Below are positions 19,097-27,251 of a stretch of 64,000 nt of DNA, one piece after another. Below the pieces are notes generated by a model. The model worked only from the letters and a program-made list of their open reading frames with translations, did no database searches and was not told the DNA's origin. A program made the translations under genes and the position numbers. Every line of letters starts with the position of its first letter. Positions within the stretch are counted from its first letter, which is position 1. The DNA is taken from contig NZ_LMGY01000016.1 of NCBI RefSeq assembly GCF_001427585.1, forward strand, positions 182,868-246,867. The letters are read 5' to 3'. Source of the DNA: Pseudoxanthomonas sp. Root630 (GTDB lineage Bacteria > Pseudomonadota > Gammaproteobacteria > Xanthomonadales > Xanthomonadaceae).

Positions 19097-20917
19097 TCAG
19101 GCGCCGACGTTGTGTTCGGCGCGGCCTTCGCGCGTGGGCAGTTCCAGCACGTTGCTCGCTTCGCGGGCGTGTTCCTGCGCGGGCTCGTAGACGCAGACGC
19201 GGTTGCGGCCCAGGTGCTTGGCGCGATACAGCTGCTTGTCAGCGTGCGAGAGCAGCTTGGCCAGGCTGTAGCCGGACTGCATGCTGGAGGTCACGCCGAA
19301 GCTGCCGGTGATGGCGAACACGTGGCTGGTCTCGCGCGTGTCGATCTGGGCCAGCCGCACGCGGCAGTCCTCGGCCACGCGGGCGGCGGCGCGCAGGTCG
19401 CAGCCGTACATCAGGATGGCGAACTCTTCGCCACCCAGGCGGCCGATCACGTCGATGCGGCGGCAGAAGCCCTTGCTGGCCTCGGCGACTTCCTTCAACG
19501 CCCAGTCGCCAGTGCCATGGCCAAAGCGGTCGTTGATGTTCTTGAAGTGGTCCAGGTCGAACATGATCAGCGCGGCCTGTTCGCCATTGCGGGCGCATTC
19601 GGCCAGCGCGCGTTCGGCGCGGATGGTGAAGTGGTGGCGGTTGCAGATGCCGGTCAGGGCGTCGGTCTCGGCCATCTTCTTCAGCGACAGCTGCACGCGC
19701 TTGATCTTGAACGCCCAATAGCCGATGGAGGCCACCAGCACGATCAGCAGGATCACGATCAACCGCGTGTTCTGCGCCGCCTGCTGGTCCACCTTGCGCT
19801 GCAGCTGCAGCACCTGGTTCTGCTGGTCGAGCAGATCGATCTGCTGGGTTTTCTGCAGCGTCTCCTGGCGGACGATCTGGTAGGCCAGCTCGCGGGTTTT
19901 CACCTCATCGAGGTAAGCCTTGTCCGCATCCGCATAGTTCTTGTAAGCCGCCAGTGCGAGTTCCGGACTACCCCGGCGTTCGGCGATCTCGTAGATCGCA
20001 CGGTAGGCCTTCACCAGCGGGAGCGAACTCTGGATGCTCTTGCTATGCACCAGCGTATCCAGCGCATACCGCTCCGCCATCGAAATGTTGCCCTTCTCCA
20101 GCAGCAGTTCCGCCAACGTGGCCTTGACGTCTGCGATCAGGCGGGGGTAGCGAGTGCGCTCGACCTCTGCCAGATGGGATTCGAGCAGCTTGATGGCATC
20201 CTCGCGACCACCACGCAGGACGAGCGCGCGCGCCAGCGTGATGCGCATGAAGCTCGCCGCGGCGAGTTCCCCCTGACCAAGGCACTGGGCGATGCCTTTC
20301 TCGATCGCTTCTTCCCTGGGCTCGGTCTTCGACAGGTTCTGCTGCGCATCGAGGTAGACCTGCCGAGCGAGGCATTCGGTGCGGGGATCGGGTTCGTCGA
20401 CGAGGATCTTGTCGGCGAACTGCAGCGCTTCCTCGTACTGACCGATCTGGCTGTTGATGGTTGCGGCCACGCCCAATCCCTGGTGCCGCAACTCCTTGGA
20501 GCTGACGGACCCGAGGAGCTTCAAGGTCCGTTCCAACTGCCTCAGGCCGTCGGTAAATTTCCGGTTGATCGCATAGGCATTGACGATCAGGGCACTGGCC
20601 CGGAACTGGACGTCCGGATCGGTCGAGGTGCCGAGCAGGTCCCGCGCGGTCCGGATCGCCTGCTCATGCTTCCCCTGGAAGACGAGCGCATAGGCGTTTA
20701 GGTAGCGGATCGCATCCTGTTGGCGTGGAGTTGCCTGCTCGAGGGAAACATTGAGTTCCTCGAGCAGGCGCTGGAACCGCTGGTGATCCGCACTTTTCGT
20801 CTGTTCGGCCCTGTCGATCAAGGCCTGGATGTCATCGGAGGCATACGCACTCCCTGCCGCCAAGAAACCGGCCAGCATCCAACAAAGACGTACAGCGACA
20901 TTCCTGATCACCATCAT
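19097..20917 (-). CDS. TPR-GGDEF diguanylate cyclase, downstream of the borosin precursor
   Basis: The protein has about 606 residues. After a signal peptide (LCWMLAGFLAAGSAYA), TPR-like helical pairs fill the periplasmic part to about 370. A coiled coil (LQKTQQIDLLDQQNQVLQLQ) and one transmembrane helix (LIVILLIVLVASIGYWAF) follow. The GGDEF domain has DALTGICNRHHF and GGEEF at residues 495-499, with an RxxD site (RRID). It should sense through the TPRs and make c-di-GMP. The start could be the GTG at 20926 or the ATGs at 20917/20914. The gap to the precursor stop is about 30 bases, so co-transcription is likely. Confidence 0.85.
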   Translation of the reverse strand: MMVIRNVAVRLCWMLAGFLAAGSAYASDDIQALIDRAEQTKSADHQRFQRLLEELNVSLEQATPRQQDAIRYLNAYALVFQGKHEQAIRTARDLLGTSTDPDVQFRASALIVNAYAINRKFTDGLRQLERTLKLLGSVSSKELRHQGLGVAATINSQIGQYEEALQFADKILVDEPDPRTECLARQVYLDAQQNLSKTEPREEAIEKGIAQCLGQGELAAASFMRITLARALVLRGGREDAIKLLESHLAEVERTRYPRLIADVKATLAELLLEKGNISMAERYALDTLVHSKSIQSSLPLVKAYRAIYEIAERRGSPELALAAYKNYADADKAYLDEVKTRELAYQIVRQETLQKTQQIDLLDQQNQVLQLQRKVDQQAAQNTRLIVILLIVLVASIGYWAFKIKRVQLSLKKMAETDALTGICNRHHFTIRAERALAECARNGEQAALIMFDLDHFKNINDRFGHGTGDWALKEVAEASKGFCRRIDVIGRLGGEEFAILMYGCDLRAAARVAEDCRVRLAQIDTRETSHVFAITGSFGVTSSMQSGYSLAKLLSHADKQLYRAKHLGRNRVCVYEPAQEHAREASNVLELPTREGRAEHNVGA

Positions 20918-20949
20918 CTTCTCCACGATGTCCCCTGCGGGGGGACTTC

Positions 20950-21234
20950 TTACTCTTCCTGGGGAGCCTCGCCGCCTTCGTCAGGCAGATCAGCATCCGG
21001 CTGGCCTTCGTCCTCGCGGGCCGGCGATTCTTCCGGGGCCCACACCATGCAGATCATGTTCTCGCGGACACCAAAGACGTCCGCCACTATCCGGCTGTCC
21101 TGCCCCATGAGGGCCGCCTTCTGTTCTTCATGCAATCCGGACGCGTTCAGCGCGGCGGCGAACCGGCTCTCACGCTCGGCACCAAAAATGGGCTGCTGGC
21201 CCATGGTCTCCAAAAGACGGATCAGATTCGACAC
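20950..21234 (-). CDS. Split-borosin precursor peptide (SonA-like)
   Basis: This 94-residue protein has a helical leader at 1-50 (MSNLIRLLETMGQQP, ASGLHEEQKAALMGQDS), like the borosin-binding domain of SonA from Shewanella. Then come a short hydrophobic stretch M-I-C-M-V-W at 60-65 and an acidic tail at 68-94. It is encoded 152 bases downstream of a matching peptide N-methyltransferase. In split borosins the methyltransferase binds the leader and methylates backbone amides in the core. By position the core here should be around residues 58-67. The start is GTG at 21234 after a GGGGGA, aligned with the SonA start. The assignment rests on recalled family features and gene pairing. Confidence 0.75.
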   Translation of the reverse strand: MSNLIRLLETMGQQPIFGAERESRFAAALNASGLHEEQKAALMGQDSRIVADVFGVRENMICMVWAPEESPAREDEGQPDADLPDEGGEAPQEE

Positions 21235-21386
21235 AAGTCCCCCAAGAAATGAATTGAAATCAGGTCGCGCCGCTGTGTACTCCGCCCGACGTCTTCCCCT
21301 GGTCCGACGTTCAGCTGCTGCGACTCACAGAAGATACGCTGATTCCTGACGCGACTCCACCCGCGGCGGAGCCTTGCCCGCCGGCT

Positions 21387-22178
21387 TCAGGCTCCGCGAA
21401 CCAGGGACAGGACGCGGGCCTGGACCTCCGTATTGGGGATCAGTGGCGTGCAGGGAGGTACCACCAATGTGGACGCCAACGTCAGCGCAGCCCCCGGCAA
21501 GGCCTCCAGGGGCAGCCTGTGCACGCGCGGGAGCGCCTGAGGCAGCGTCGCGGCCTCGTACACGATCACCTCGTGTCGTGCCGGGTACTGGGTCTGCAGC
21601 AGGTCGACCAGGATATCCAGCAAGGCCGCGTCCTGGGAGAAGCGCTTCAAGGACGGGTCCCCTGCGACCCCCACCTGCCAGAGCACCAGGAAGGCGGAGG
21701 TGTCGATCACCCTCCGGTAGAACATGAACTGGCTGGCCTCGAAGTGCTGGCAGCCCACCGTCCCGGGATCGATGCCGAGATCCGCATAGAGGCAGTCTTC
21801 CGCCGATACTGCGGCCTCCATCACCGCTTCGTGGCCGGCTTCCCTGGCAAGCGCGACGGCGCGATGGGGCACCACCGCGAAAACACCCGGATGCCCGTAG
21901 AACGCTCCGCATACCCGCTTGCCTGCCTTTACCTCCACCAGCATCGCCTCAACCATCTCGCGATAGGTGTCGGTCCTGGGTTTACCCTCGCCGTAGAACG
22001 GTTGAAGGCTCCGGACATCCGGATTCATCCCCTGCACCCACAGCTCCACCAGCGGGTCCGACACCGCGACGAACACCACATCCGCCTGTTCGATGTGAGC
22101 GCGCGCGCGCGGGCCGATGTGTGCGCCCAGCGTCATCCCCACGCCGACGCAGGCCAGGCTCCCCGTGCCATCACTCAT
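21387..22178 (-). CDS. Split-borosin peptide backbone alpha-N-methyltransferase (SonM-like)
   Basis: This 263-residue tetrapyrrole-methylase-fold enzyme has CVGVGMTLGAHI at 10-21 (SAM-binding loop), then VSDPLVELWVQGMNPD. Y62, R68 and Y72 in the YGEGKPRTDTYREM block correspond to the catalytic Tyr/Arg cluster of OphMA and SonM. It also has YGHPGVF at 94-100 and SAEDCLYADLGIDPG at 125-139, the borosin-clade signature. Unlike fungal OphMA no peptide core is fused at the C-terminus; the substrate is the next gene. It uses SAM to N-methylate peptide bonds iteratively. The ATG at 22178 is 38 bases after the GNAT stop. Confidence 0.85.
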   Translation of the reverse strand: MSDGTGSLACVGVGMTLGAHIGPRARAHIEQADVVFVAVSDPLVELWVQGMNPDVRSLQPFYGEGKPRTDTYREMVEAMLVEVKAGKRVCGAFYGHPGVFAVVPHRAVALAREAGHEAVMEAAVSAEDCLYADLGIDPGTVGCQHFEASQFMFYRRVIDTSAFLVLWQVGVAGDPSLKRFSQDAALLDILVDLLQTQYPARHEVIVYEAATLPQALPRVHRLPLEALPGAALTLASTLVVPPCTPLIPNTEVQARVLSLVRGA

Positions 22179-22216
22179 CCGACTTCATCCCCCTGCGAAA
22201 ACGCAGAGTATCGTCG

Positions 22217-22780
22217 CTACCCGACACTCGACCCAAGACCTTCGGCCCAGGTAGCGCGGCTGAGGTGCCAGTGGATCCGGTCGGGATGCCCCGGCACCTG
22301 ATCGAACCCGAGCTTGTGCATCAGGCCGATGGACCTGTGGTTCACCGGCAGTTGGCAGCCGAACTGGGCAGCAAGGCCAAGATGCCGGAAGCCCTCGTCG
22401 CGTATGCACGCAAGCGCCTCGTAGGCGTAGCCCTTACCTTGCTGCGGGGAGACGATGATCGAACCGATTTCAGGCATGCCCTCCCTGGTCACGAGCCCGA
22501 CAAGCCCGACCTCCTCGCCCGTCACCCGTTCCGTCGCCACCCACAGCCATGCCGTCGGCGCTGCCTGCTCCATCATCGCAAGGCTCGCGCGAAAGGCGCG
22601 AGCTGCCGCTTCCGGATCCAGCGGCGCGCCGGCATGCGCCATGAGTTCTGCATCACCGAACCACGCGCAGTAACGGTGCGCATCCGACCCCTGCAAGGGT
22701 CGAAGCGACAACCGGTGTGTCGTTAGGGCCCGAGCGCCAAGGGTGCCTGCGGGAGATTCGATCTGTAACGACAGGCTCAT
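22217..22780 (-). CDS. GNAT-family N-acetyltransferase (RimJ/RimL type)
   Basis: This 187-residue protein has the RimL-type pattern: TTHRLSLRPLQGSDAHRYCAWFG, VGLVGLVTREGMPEIGSIIV, and the acetyl-CoA loop SPQQGKGYAYEALACIRDEGF (Q-x-x-G-x-G/A). NHRSIGLMHKLGFDQV follows. It transfers acetyl groups to an amine; the substrate is unknown. It lies between trxC (40-base gap) and the borosin methyltransferase (38-base gap) on the same strand. A role in modifying the borosin is possible but unsupported. The ATG at 22780 is preferred; the frame open upstream overlaps trxC. Confidence 0.82.
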   Translation of the reverse strand: MSLSLQIESPAGTLGARALTTHRLSLRPLQGSDAHRYCAWFGDAELMAHAGAPLDPEAAARAFRASLAMMEQAAPTAWLWVATERVTGEEVGLVGLVTREGMPEIGSIIVSPQQGKGYAYEALACIRDEGFRHLGLAAQFGCQLPVNHRSIGLMHKLGFDQVPGHPDRIHWHLSRATWAEGLGSSVG

Positions 22781-22820
22781 GACGCTTGAGACGAGCCGGC
22801 GGGCGGGCACAGGCGCTTGT

Positions 22821-23261
22821 TCACCCCACTTGCCCTCGCACCCACCGGACGATCGCCTCCGTCGCCATCGCGCCGCTCTGCCGGGCGATCTCGCGCCCGC
22901 CCTGCAGCAGGACCATCGTGGGGATGCTGCGGATGCCGAAGCGGTTGCCCAGCCCTGGGCATGCTTCGGTATCGACCTTGGCCAGGCGCATCGCCGGTTC
23001 GAGCACGCCGGCCGCCTGCTGGAAATGCGGGGCCATCTGCAGGCAAGGCCCGCACCAGGGCGCCCAGAAATCCACCAGCAGCGGCAGCGTGCTGCGCAGC
23101 GCGTGGCGGTCGAAGTCCGCCTCGCCCAGCGCCAGCGGCAGTCCGGTGAACAAGGGATGGTGGCAACGCCCGCAGCTCGGCGCCTCCGCCAGCCGCGCCG
23201 GCGGCACACGGTTCATCGCCGCACAGTGCGGGCAGGCGATCAGGTGGGCGTCGGCGCTCAT
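22821..23261 (-). CDS. trxC: Thioredoxin 2 (TrxC)
   Basis: This 146-residue protein has an N-terminal zinc-binding module with two CxxC pairs (CPHC, CGRC within the first 35 residues), typical of TrxC. A thioredoxin domain follows with active site WAPWCGPC and cis-Pro in IRSIPTMVLLQGG. It reduces protein disulfides and is linked to oxidative stress in E. coli. It starts 32 bases after the M24 peptidase stop and probably shares its transcript. Confidence 0.92.
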   Translation of the reverse strand: MSADAHLIACPHCAAMNRVPPARLAEAPSCGRCHHPLFTGLPLALGEADFDRHALRSTLPLLVDFWAPWCGPCLQMAPHFQQAAGVLEPAMRLAKVDTEACPGLGNRFGIRSIPTMVLLQGGREIARQSGAMATEAIVRWVRGQVG

Positions 23262-23293
23262 GCGGGCATCCTACCGTCCGTGCGTCCGGCGCG

Positions 23294-24646
23294 TCACCGC
23301 ACGACGTGCCAGACCACCTGGCGCCCCGCCAGATAGACCACCTTGCGCCCATCGAACACGGCCATCTGCTCCAGCTTGACCTGCACGTTCTGCCCATCCC
23401 ACTCCGGAACGCGCGCCTTCACGTTGCCTTCGATGGCGTAGACGGTATCGGCATGCAGCGGCCAGTCCCCCTGCCCCACGGTGGGCCCCTGGTTGTCCCA
23501 CATGCCGATCGTCGGCCCCGGCGCATGCCCGACGAAACCCACCGGGTGCGAATAGGTCGCCGCCCGCAGGCCCTGGCGCGCCGTCTCGCGTTGCGTCGCC
23601 GCCAGGATCTCGTTGCCGGTGCGACCCGCGACGAACTGGCCCGTCAGTGCGTCCTGCCAGCGGTTGCCCTGGGCGAGCGCAGCGCGCAACCCGGCGGGCG
23701 CCTCCGTTTCACCGGCGCGCGCCACGTAGGCCATTTCCTGCGTATCGGTACACAGCTTGAGGTAGCACAGGCCCACATCGGTATGCAGCACGTCGCCGGG
23801 CTGGATGACGCCTTCCTCGCCGCAGAACGGTGCGTCGTCCGCACAGACCGTTCCCGCACGCTGGAAGTTGACGTCCGGCATGAACCACGGCGCCAGCCCC
23901 AGCGATTCGAAGCGCTCGCGGATGTACCACGCCACATCGTCCGTCGTCGTGACGCCGGGGGTGATGACCCGGCTGGAGAAGGCTTCGGCGACCACGCCGC
24001 GCGCGAGCGACACGATATGCGGATACGCCGCGAGTTCCGCAGGGCTGCGCGTCTCCATCCAGCGCACGACCAAGGCTTCCGCCGGCACCAGCCGATCGTG
24101 CAGCGCGGCCGGCAGCACCGATAGCAACCGCTCATGCAAGGCATGCGTCAGGCCATCGGCGATCGCCCAGTCGCCGGAGACGTTGATGCCGATCCTGCGC
24201 GGGTCCCGCGCGGCGATCAGCGCGCCCAACGCCTCCCACTGCGTCTTGAGGTCGCCGCCCGACCACGTCGTGTCGTAAGGCGCGCCGAACGGATAGCGGT
24301 TGATGGAGAGCCGCTGCACGCTGCCATCCGGTTGGCGATGGAATACCAGCATCGTCGTGCGGCGCGCCGCATGCGCCGGCTGCGGGACGAGGGTGAAGTA
24401 CACCGGGTCTTCCGCATACTCCCGCGCGATCACCACCCACATGTCGAGGTCGGCTTCCTTCATCAGGCGAGGCAGCAGCGTGTCGAGCCGCTCGCGGAGC
24501 ATGCGGTTCTCCGGCTCCACCCGCTCCCGCGGCGACAGCACCGCCCCGACGGTGACCCCGTCCCGACCCTGCTCCGGTACCGATGCCGCATGGGTGGTCG
24601 GCGCCAGGCCGGCCAGCAACAGGAACAAGGGGATGGCAGTGCGCAT
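23294..24646 (-). CDS. Secreted M24-family metallopeptidase (Xaa-Pro aminopeptidase-like)
   Basis: The protein has 450 residues with a signal peptide (IPLFLLLAGLAPTTHAAS). An N-terminal creatinase-like domain of about 190 residues is followed by a pita-bread M24 domain. Metal-ligand candidates are the Asp in LHTDVGL, His in YSHPVGFVGHAPG, Glu in YAIEGN and Glu in VKLEQMA. Several positions differ from the classic D-D-H-E-E set (a VGL in place of the first D pair), so activity needs testing. The ATG at 24646 gives the signal peptide directly at the N-terminus. Confidence 0.8.
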   Translation of the reverse strand: MRTAIPLFLLLAGLAPTTHAASVPEQGRDGVTVGAVLSPRERVEPENRMLRERLDTLLPRLMKEADLDMWVVIAREYAEDPVYFTLVPQPAHAARRTTMLVFHRQPDGSVQRLSINRYPFGAPYDTTWSGGDLKTQWEALGALIAARDPRRIGINVSGDWAIADGLTHALHERLLSVLPAALHDRLVPAEALVVRWMETRSPAELAAYPHIVSLARGVVAEAFSSRVITPGVTTTDDVAWYIRERFESLGLAPWFMPDVNFQRAGTVCADDAPFCGEEGVIQPGDVLHTDVGLCYLKLCTDTQEMAYVARAGETEAPAGLRAALAQGNRWQDALTGQFVAGRTGNEILAATQRETARQGLRAATYSHPVGFVGHAPGPTIGMWDNQGPTVGQGDWPLHADTVYAIEGNVKARVPEWDGQNVQVKLEQMAVFDGRKVVYLAGRQVVWHVVR

Positions 24647-24792
24647 GCGGTGGGCTTCCTGCGAAAGGGCCATGACGCTAGCCGCCCCGCCATGACGGCG
24701 TCAACGCAGCCAGACGGTCCATGCCGCACTGCGATGCGGGACTACACTCGGGCCACGCGGACGCGTCCCGATGCGGGACCCGGAGGTGGGCG

Positions 24793-25866
24793 ATGTGGAC
24801 GAAGTGGCTCGGCACCCTGCTGCTGGCGTCGTCGGCCCTGTCGGCGTTCGCGCAGTCCGTCGCGCCCCCTGCCCCCGCCGACGTGCTCGCGGTACCGGAA
24901 CCCCTGCGCCAGCAGTTCCGCGAACAGGTCCTCGAACGCGCGCGCGCACCGAGTGCGCGCCTGGAGCGGATGGTCGATTTCCTGTTCAGCCCACAAGGCC
25001 TGGGCATGCGCTACGAACCCGACGCCAACCACACCGTGGCCGAGGCCTACGCCACGCGCCAGGCCAACTGCATGAGCTTCACCCTGCTGACGGTGGCGCT
25101 GGCACGCGAGGCCGGCCTGGACGCCTATGCCCAGCAGGTCGACGAGACCCTGGCGTGGCGCCAGGACCACAACACGCTCTACCGCACCCAGCACGTCAAT
25201 GCCGGCGTGCGCATCCGGGAGCGAAAGTTCACCGTGGATGTGGCCTGGAACGAGGTCATCACCCGCAGGCCGCCGGAACCCATCCGCGACGACCGCCTGG
25301 TCGCCCATTACTACAACAACCGTGCGGCGCAGCTACTGGAACAGGGCGCGCTGGCGGCTGCCCTGCGCCATGCCGAGATCGCGCTGACGCTGGACCCGGA
25401 CTACGCGACCACCTGGAGCAACACCGGCGTGATGTACCTGCGCGACGGCGACGAAGCGCGCGCCGAGCAGGCCTACCGGCATGCCCTCGCACTCGATCAC
25501 GACAATCCCGGCGCGCTGTTCAACCTGGTGGCGTTCTACCAGCGTGCGGGCGATACAGACGCGGCACGACCGCTGCAGAAGCGACTCGACGCGGTACAGG
25601 CCCGCGATCCGTTCCACCATTTCCTGCTGGCCGCCGGCTTCGAACGCGATGGCGACCTCGAACGCGCGGCCGGGCACTACCGCAAGGCCATCCAGTTGTA
25701 CGACGGCGAACACCGGTTCCACTTCGGCCTGGCACGGGTGTACTTCCAGCAGGGCGACCACCGCCGTGCGAGCCGCGAGTTGGCGCGTGCCCGCGAACTC
25801 AGCCAGGGCGATACCCGTGCGCTCTACCAGGCCAAGCTGGATACGCTGCGCAGGCAGGGGCATTGA
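24793..25866 (+). CDS. Secreted transglutaminase-like/TPR protein
   Basis: The protein has 357 residues with a signal peptide (WLGTLLLASSALSAFAQ). At about 70-150 is a transglutaminase-like core. It has TRQANCMSFTLLTVALAREAGL, with the Cys of the catalytic triad, and possible His/Asp in HVNAGV and FTVDVAWNE. At about 180-350 are at least four TPR units (AALRHAEIALTLDPDYATTW, ARAEQAYRHALALDHDN). Such proteins are periplasmic and of unknown substrate. GGAGGT eight bases upstream fixes the ATG at 24793. Confidence 0.82.
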   Translation: MWTKWLGTLLLASSALSAFAQSVAPPAPADVLAVPEPLRQQFREQVLERARAPSARLERMVDFLFSPQGLGMRYEPDANHTVAEAYATRQANCMSFTLLTVALAREAGLDAYAQQVDETLAWRQDHNTLYRTQHVNAGVRIRERKFTVDVAWNEVITRRPPEPIRDDRLVAHYYNNRAAQLLEQGALAAALRHAEIALTLDPDYATTWSNTGVMYLRDGDEARAEQAYRHALALDHDNPGALFNLVAFYQRAGDTDAARPLQKRLDAVQARDPFHHFLLAAGFERDGDLERAAGHYRKAIQLYDGEHRFHFGLARVYFQQGDHRRASRELARARELSQGDTRALYQAKLDTLRRQGH

Positions 25867-25881
25867 GCGGGGATTCGAAAT

Positions 25882-25912
25882 CGCGGGGCCTGCTCCATGG
25901 CGTGGCCCCGCG
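25882..25912. terminator. Perfect 9-bp GC hairpin between convergent genes
   Basis: CGCGGGGCC (25882-25890) pairs with GGCCCCGCG (25904-25912). It lies between the stop of the TPR gene and the stop of the secreted protein at 25921. A T-rich stretch follows on the minus strand only, so it mainly fits termination of the minus-strand gene. Confidence 0.5.
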
Positions 25913-25920
25913 CAACACCG

Positions 25921-26358
25921 TTACTTCAATTTCAACTCGCGGATCAATTGGCTGCCGAGGATCTGGCGCATCTTGCCGCGATCGGCGAACGCCGTGTTCG
26001 CCTGCGCCGTGTTCTGCCCCGTGACCTTGCTGGACACGGCTTCCGAGCGATCCCGCAGGCCATCGAAGGCCGCCATGTTGGGATAGACCACGGTCAGGTA
26101 GAGGTCCGGGTCTTCCGGACGCCGCGGATCGGCGGCATAGATCGTGTAGCCGAGGATGATGCCCGCGTCCTTCTGCGCATCCATGACGCGCTTGTACTGG
26201 GTCTGCAGGTGATTCATGTAGTTGTCGAACTGACCGTCCTTGATCTTGACCGCCGTGACTTCCATGACCGGCCCCTCGGTGTAACTGCGGTCCTGCGCAG
26301 ACAGCGGGAATGACAGCGCGCACAGCAACAGCGCCCACAGCATCGGCAAGCGTCTCAT
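25921..26358 (-). CDS. Secreted protein, possible dimeric alpha/beta-barrel (NIPSNAP-like)
   Basis: This 145-residue protein has a signal peptide (LWALLLCALSFPLSAQ). The mature part reads like a ferredoxin-like ABM/NIPSNAP domain: VMEVTAVKIKDGQFDNYMNHL, AGIILGYTIYAADPR, LYLTVVYPNMAAFDGL. No catalytic motif is visible. It is predicted periplasmic with unknown function. The ATG at 26358 is chosen because the signal peptide starts there; codons upstream in the same frame are not convincing. Confidence 0.7.
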   Translation of the reverse strand: MRRLPMLWALLLCALSFPLSAQDRSYTEGPVMEVTAVKIKDGQFDNYMNHLQTQYKRVMDAQKDAGIILGYTIYAADPRRPEDPDLYLTVVYPNMAAFDGLRDRSEAVSSKVTGQNTAQANTAFADRGKMRQILGSQLIRELKLK

Positions 26359-26529
26359 GTCGGTGTCCTCGTTCAAGGTTGCCCGGAGGATTCCGGGTGT
26401 CCTCCCGAACGCAACCGGGCACGCACAGTCGGACACCCGAAGCGGGGATCGCCGTGGCGGGCCGACAGGCGCACGCATGGGCAACGCTGTATTACAGATT
26501 CTCACTGCCCGCAGGGGCGGGCGCCTCCC

Positions 26530-27123
26530 CTACTCCGCCAGGGACCACTCACCCAGGTGGGCATAGTCCGCTTCGCCTTCGATGCTCTGCAGCAGGTGCA
26601 CCGCCTGCGGATGCAGCACCATCGGCACGACGTCCACCGGCGCAGTACGCGGAGGCACATAGGCCAGGGTCAGGTGCGGGACGAAACTGCGGCCGACGTG
26701 CTGCTTGAAGCCTGCACGCAGCAGGCGCTGCTGCAGGCTGCGCCAGAACGCCACGACCGCTGGCGAGGGCTGCAGCGCCGCGAGCGTCAGTGCCGGGTTC
26801 TTCGGGTTGCCCAGGCACAGCAGGTGGTCCAGGGTGATGCCCACCGGTTCCGGCTGCCAGTCGCGCATGGCTTCGTGCGCCGCGGCCACCATGTCCTCGC
26901 GCGGCCCGTCGCTTTCGCCCAGGAAATGCAGGGTCAGGTGGTAGCGTTCCGGCCGTACCCAGCGCGCCTGCGGGTATGCGCCCTTGAGGTCCTCGGCCCG
27001 GTGCCGGAGCGACTCGCATTCGCCCGGCGATGGCACCAGGGCGAAGAACAGGCGATGCAGCCGGCCCGGCTGCGGGCCGCCGAACAGATCGCCTTGCTGG
27101 GAGGACGCGGGTGTGGCGGGCAT
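26530..27123 (-). CDS. thpR: RNA 2',3'-cyclic phosphodiesterase ThpR (LigT)
   Basis: This 197-residue 2H phosphoesterase has both HxTx motifs, HLTL in RYHLTLHFLG and HLTL in VPHLTLAYV, about 115 residues apart. The RLFFALVPS start is typical. It opens 2',3'-cyclic phosphates at RNA ends in vitro; the in vivo role is unsettled. The ATG at 27123 adds a short SSQQGDLFGG N-terminal extension common in relatives. Confidence 0.9.
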   Translation of the reverse strand: MPATPASSQQGDLFGGPQPGRLHRLFFALVPSPGECESLRHRAEDLKGAYPQARWVRPERYHLTLHFLGESDGPREDMVAAAHEAMRDWQPEPVGITLDHLLCLGNPKNPALTLAALQPSPAVVAFWRSLQQRLLRAGFKQHVGRSFVPHLTLAYVPPRTAPVDVVPMVLHPQAVHLLQSIEGEADYAHLGEWSLAE

Positions 27124-27251
27124 GACGCGAACGGCATAGGGACGACGACGATGCCGCGCATCATCGGCGCGATGGCCATAACCTGCAACCCGCGGAGGCG
27201 AGCGGGACACGGGCGTCGTGCCTTGCCCTGCCTGTCACCGGCCAGCGCGTA

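Noticed and set aside
21387..22178. Cobalamin/siroheme-type uroporphyrinogen methyltransferase
   Set aside because: The fold is the same but the YGHPGVF, SAEDCLYADLGIDPG and Tyr/Arg cluster are of the borosin clade, and no cofactor-biosynthesis genes are near.
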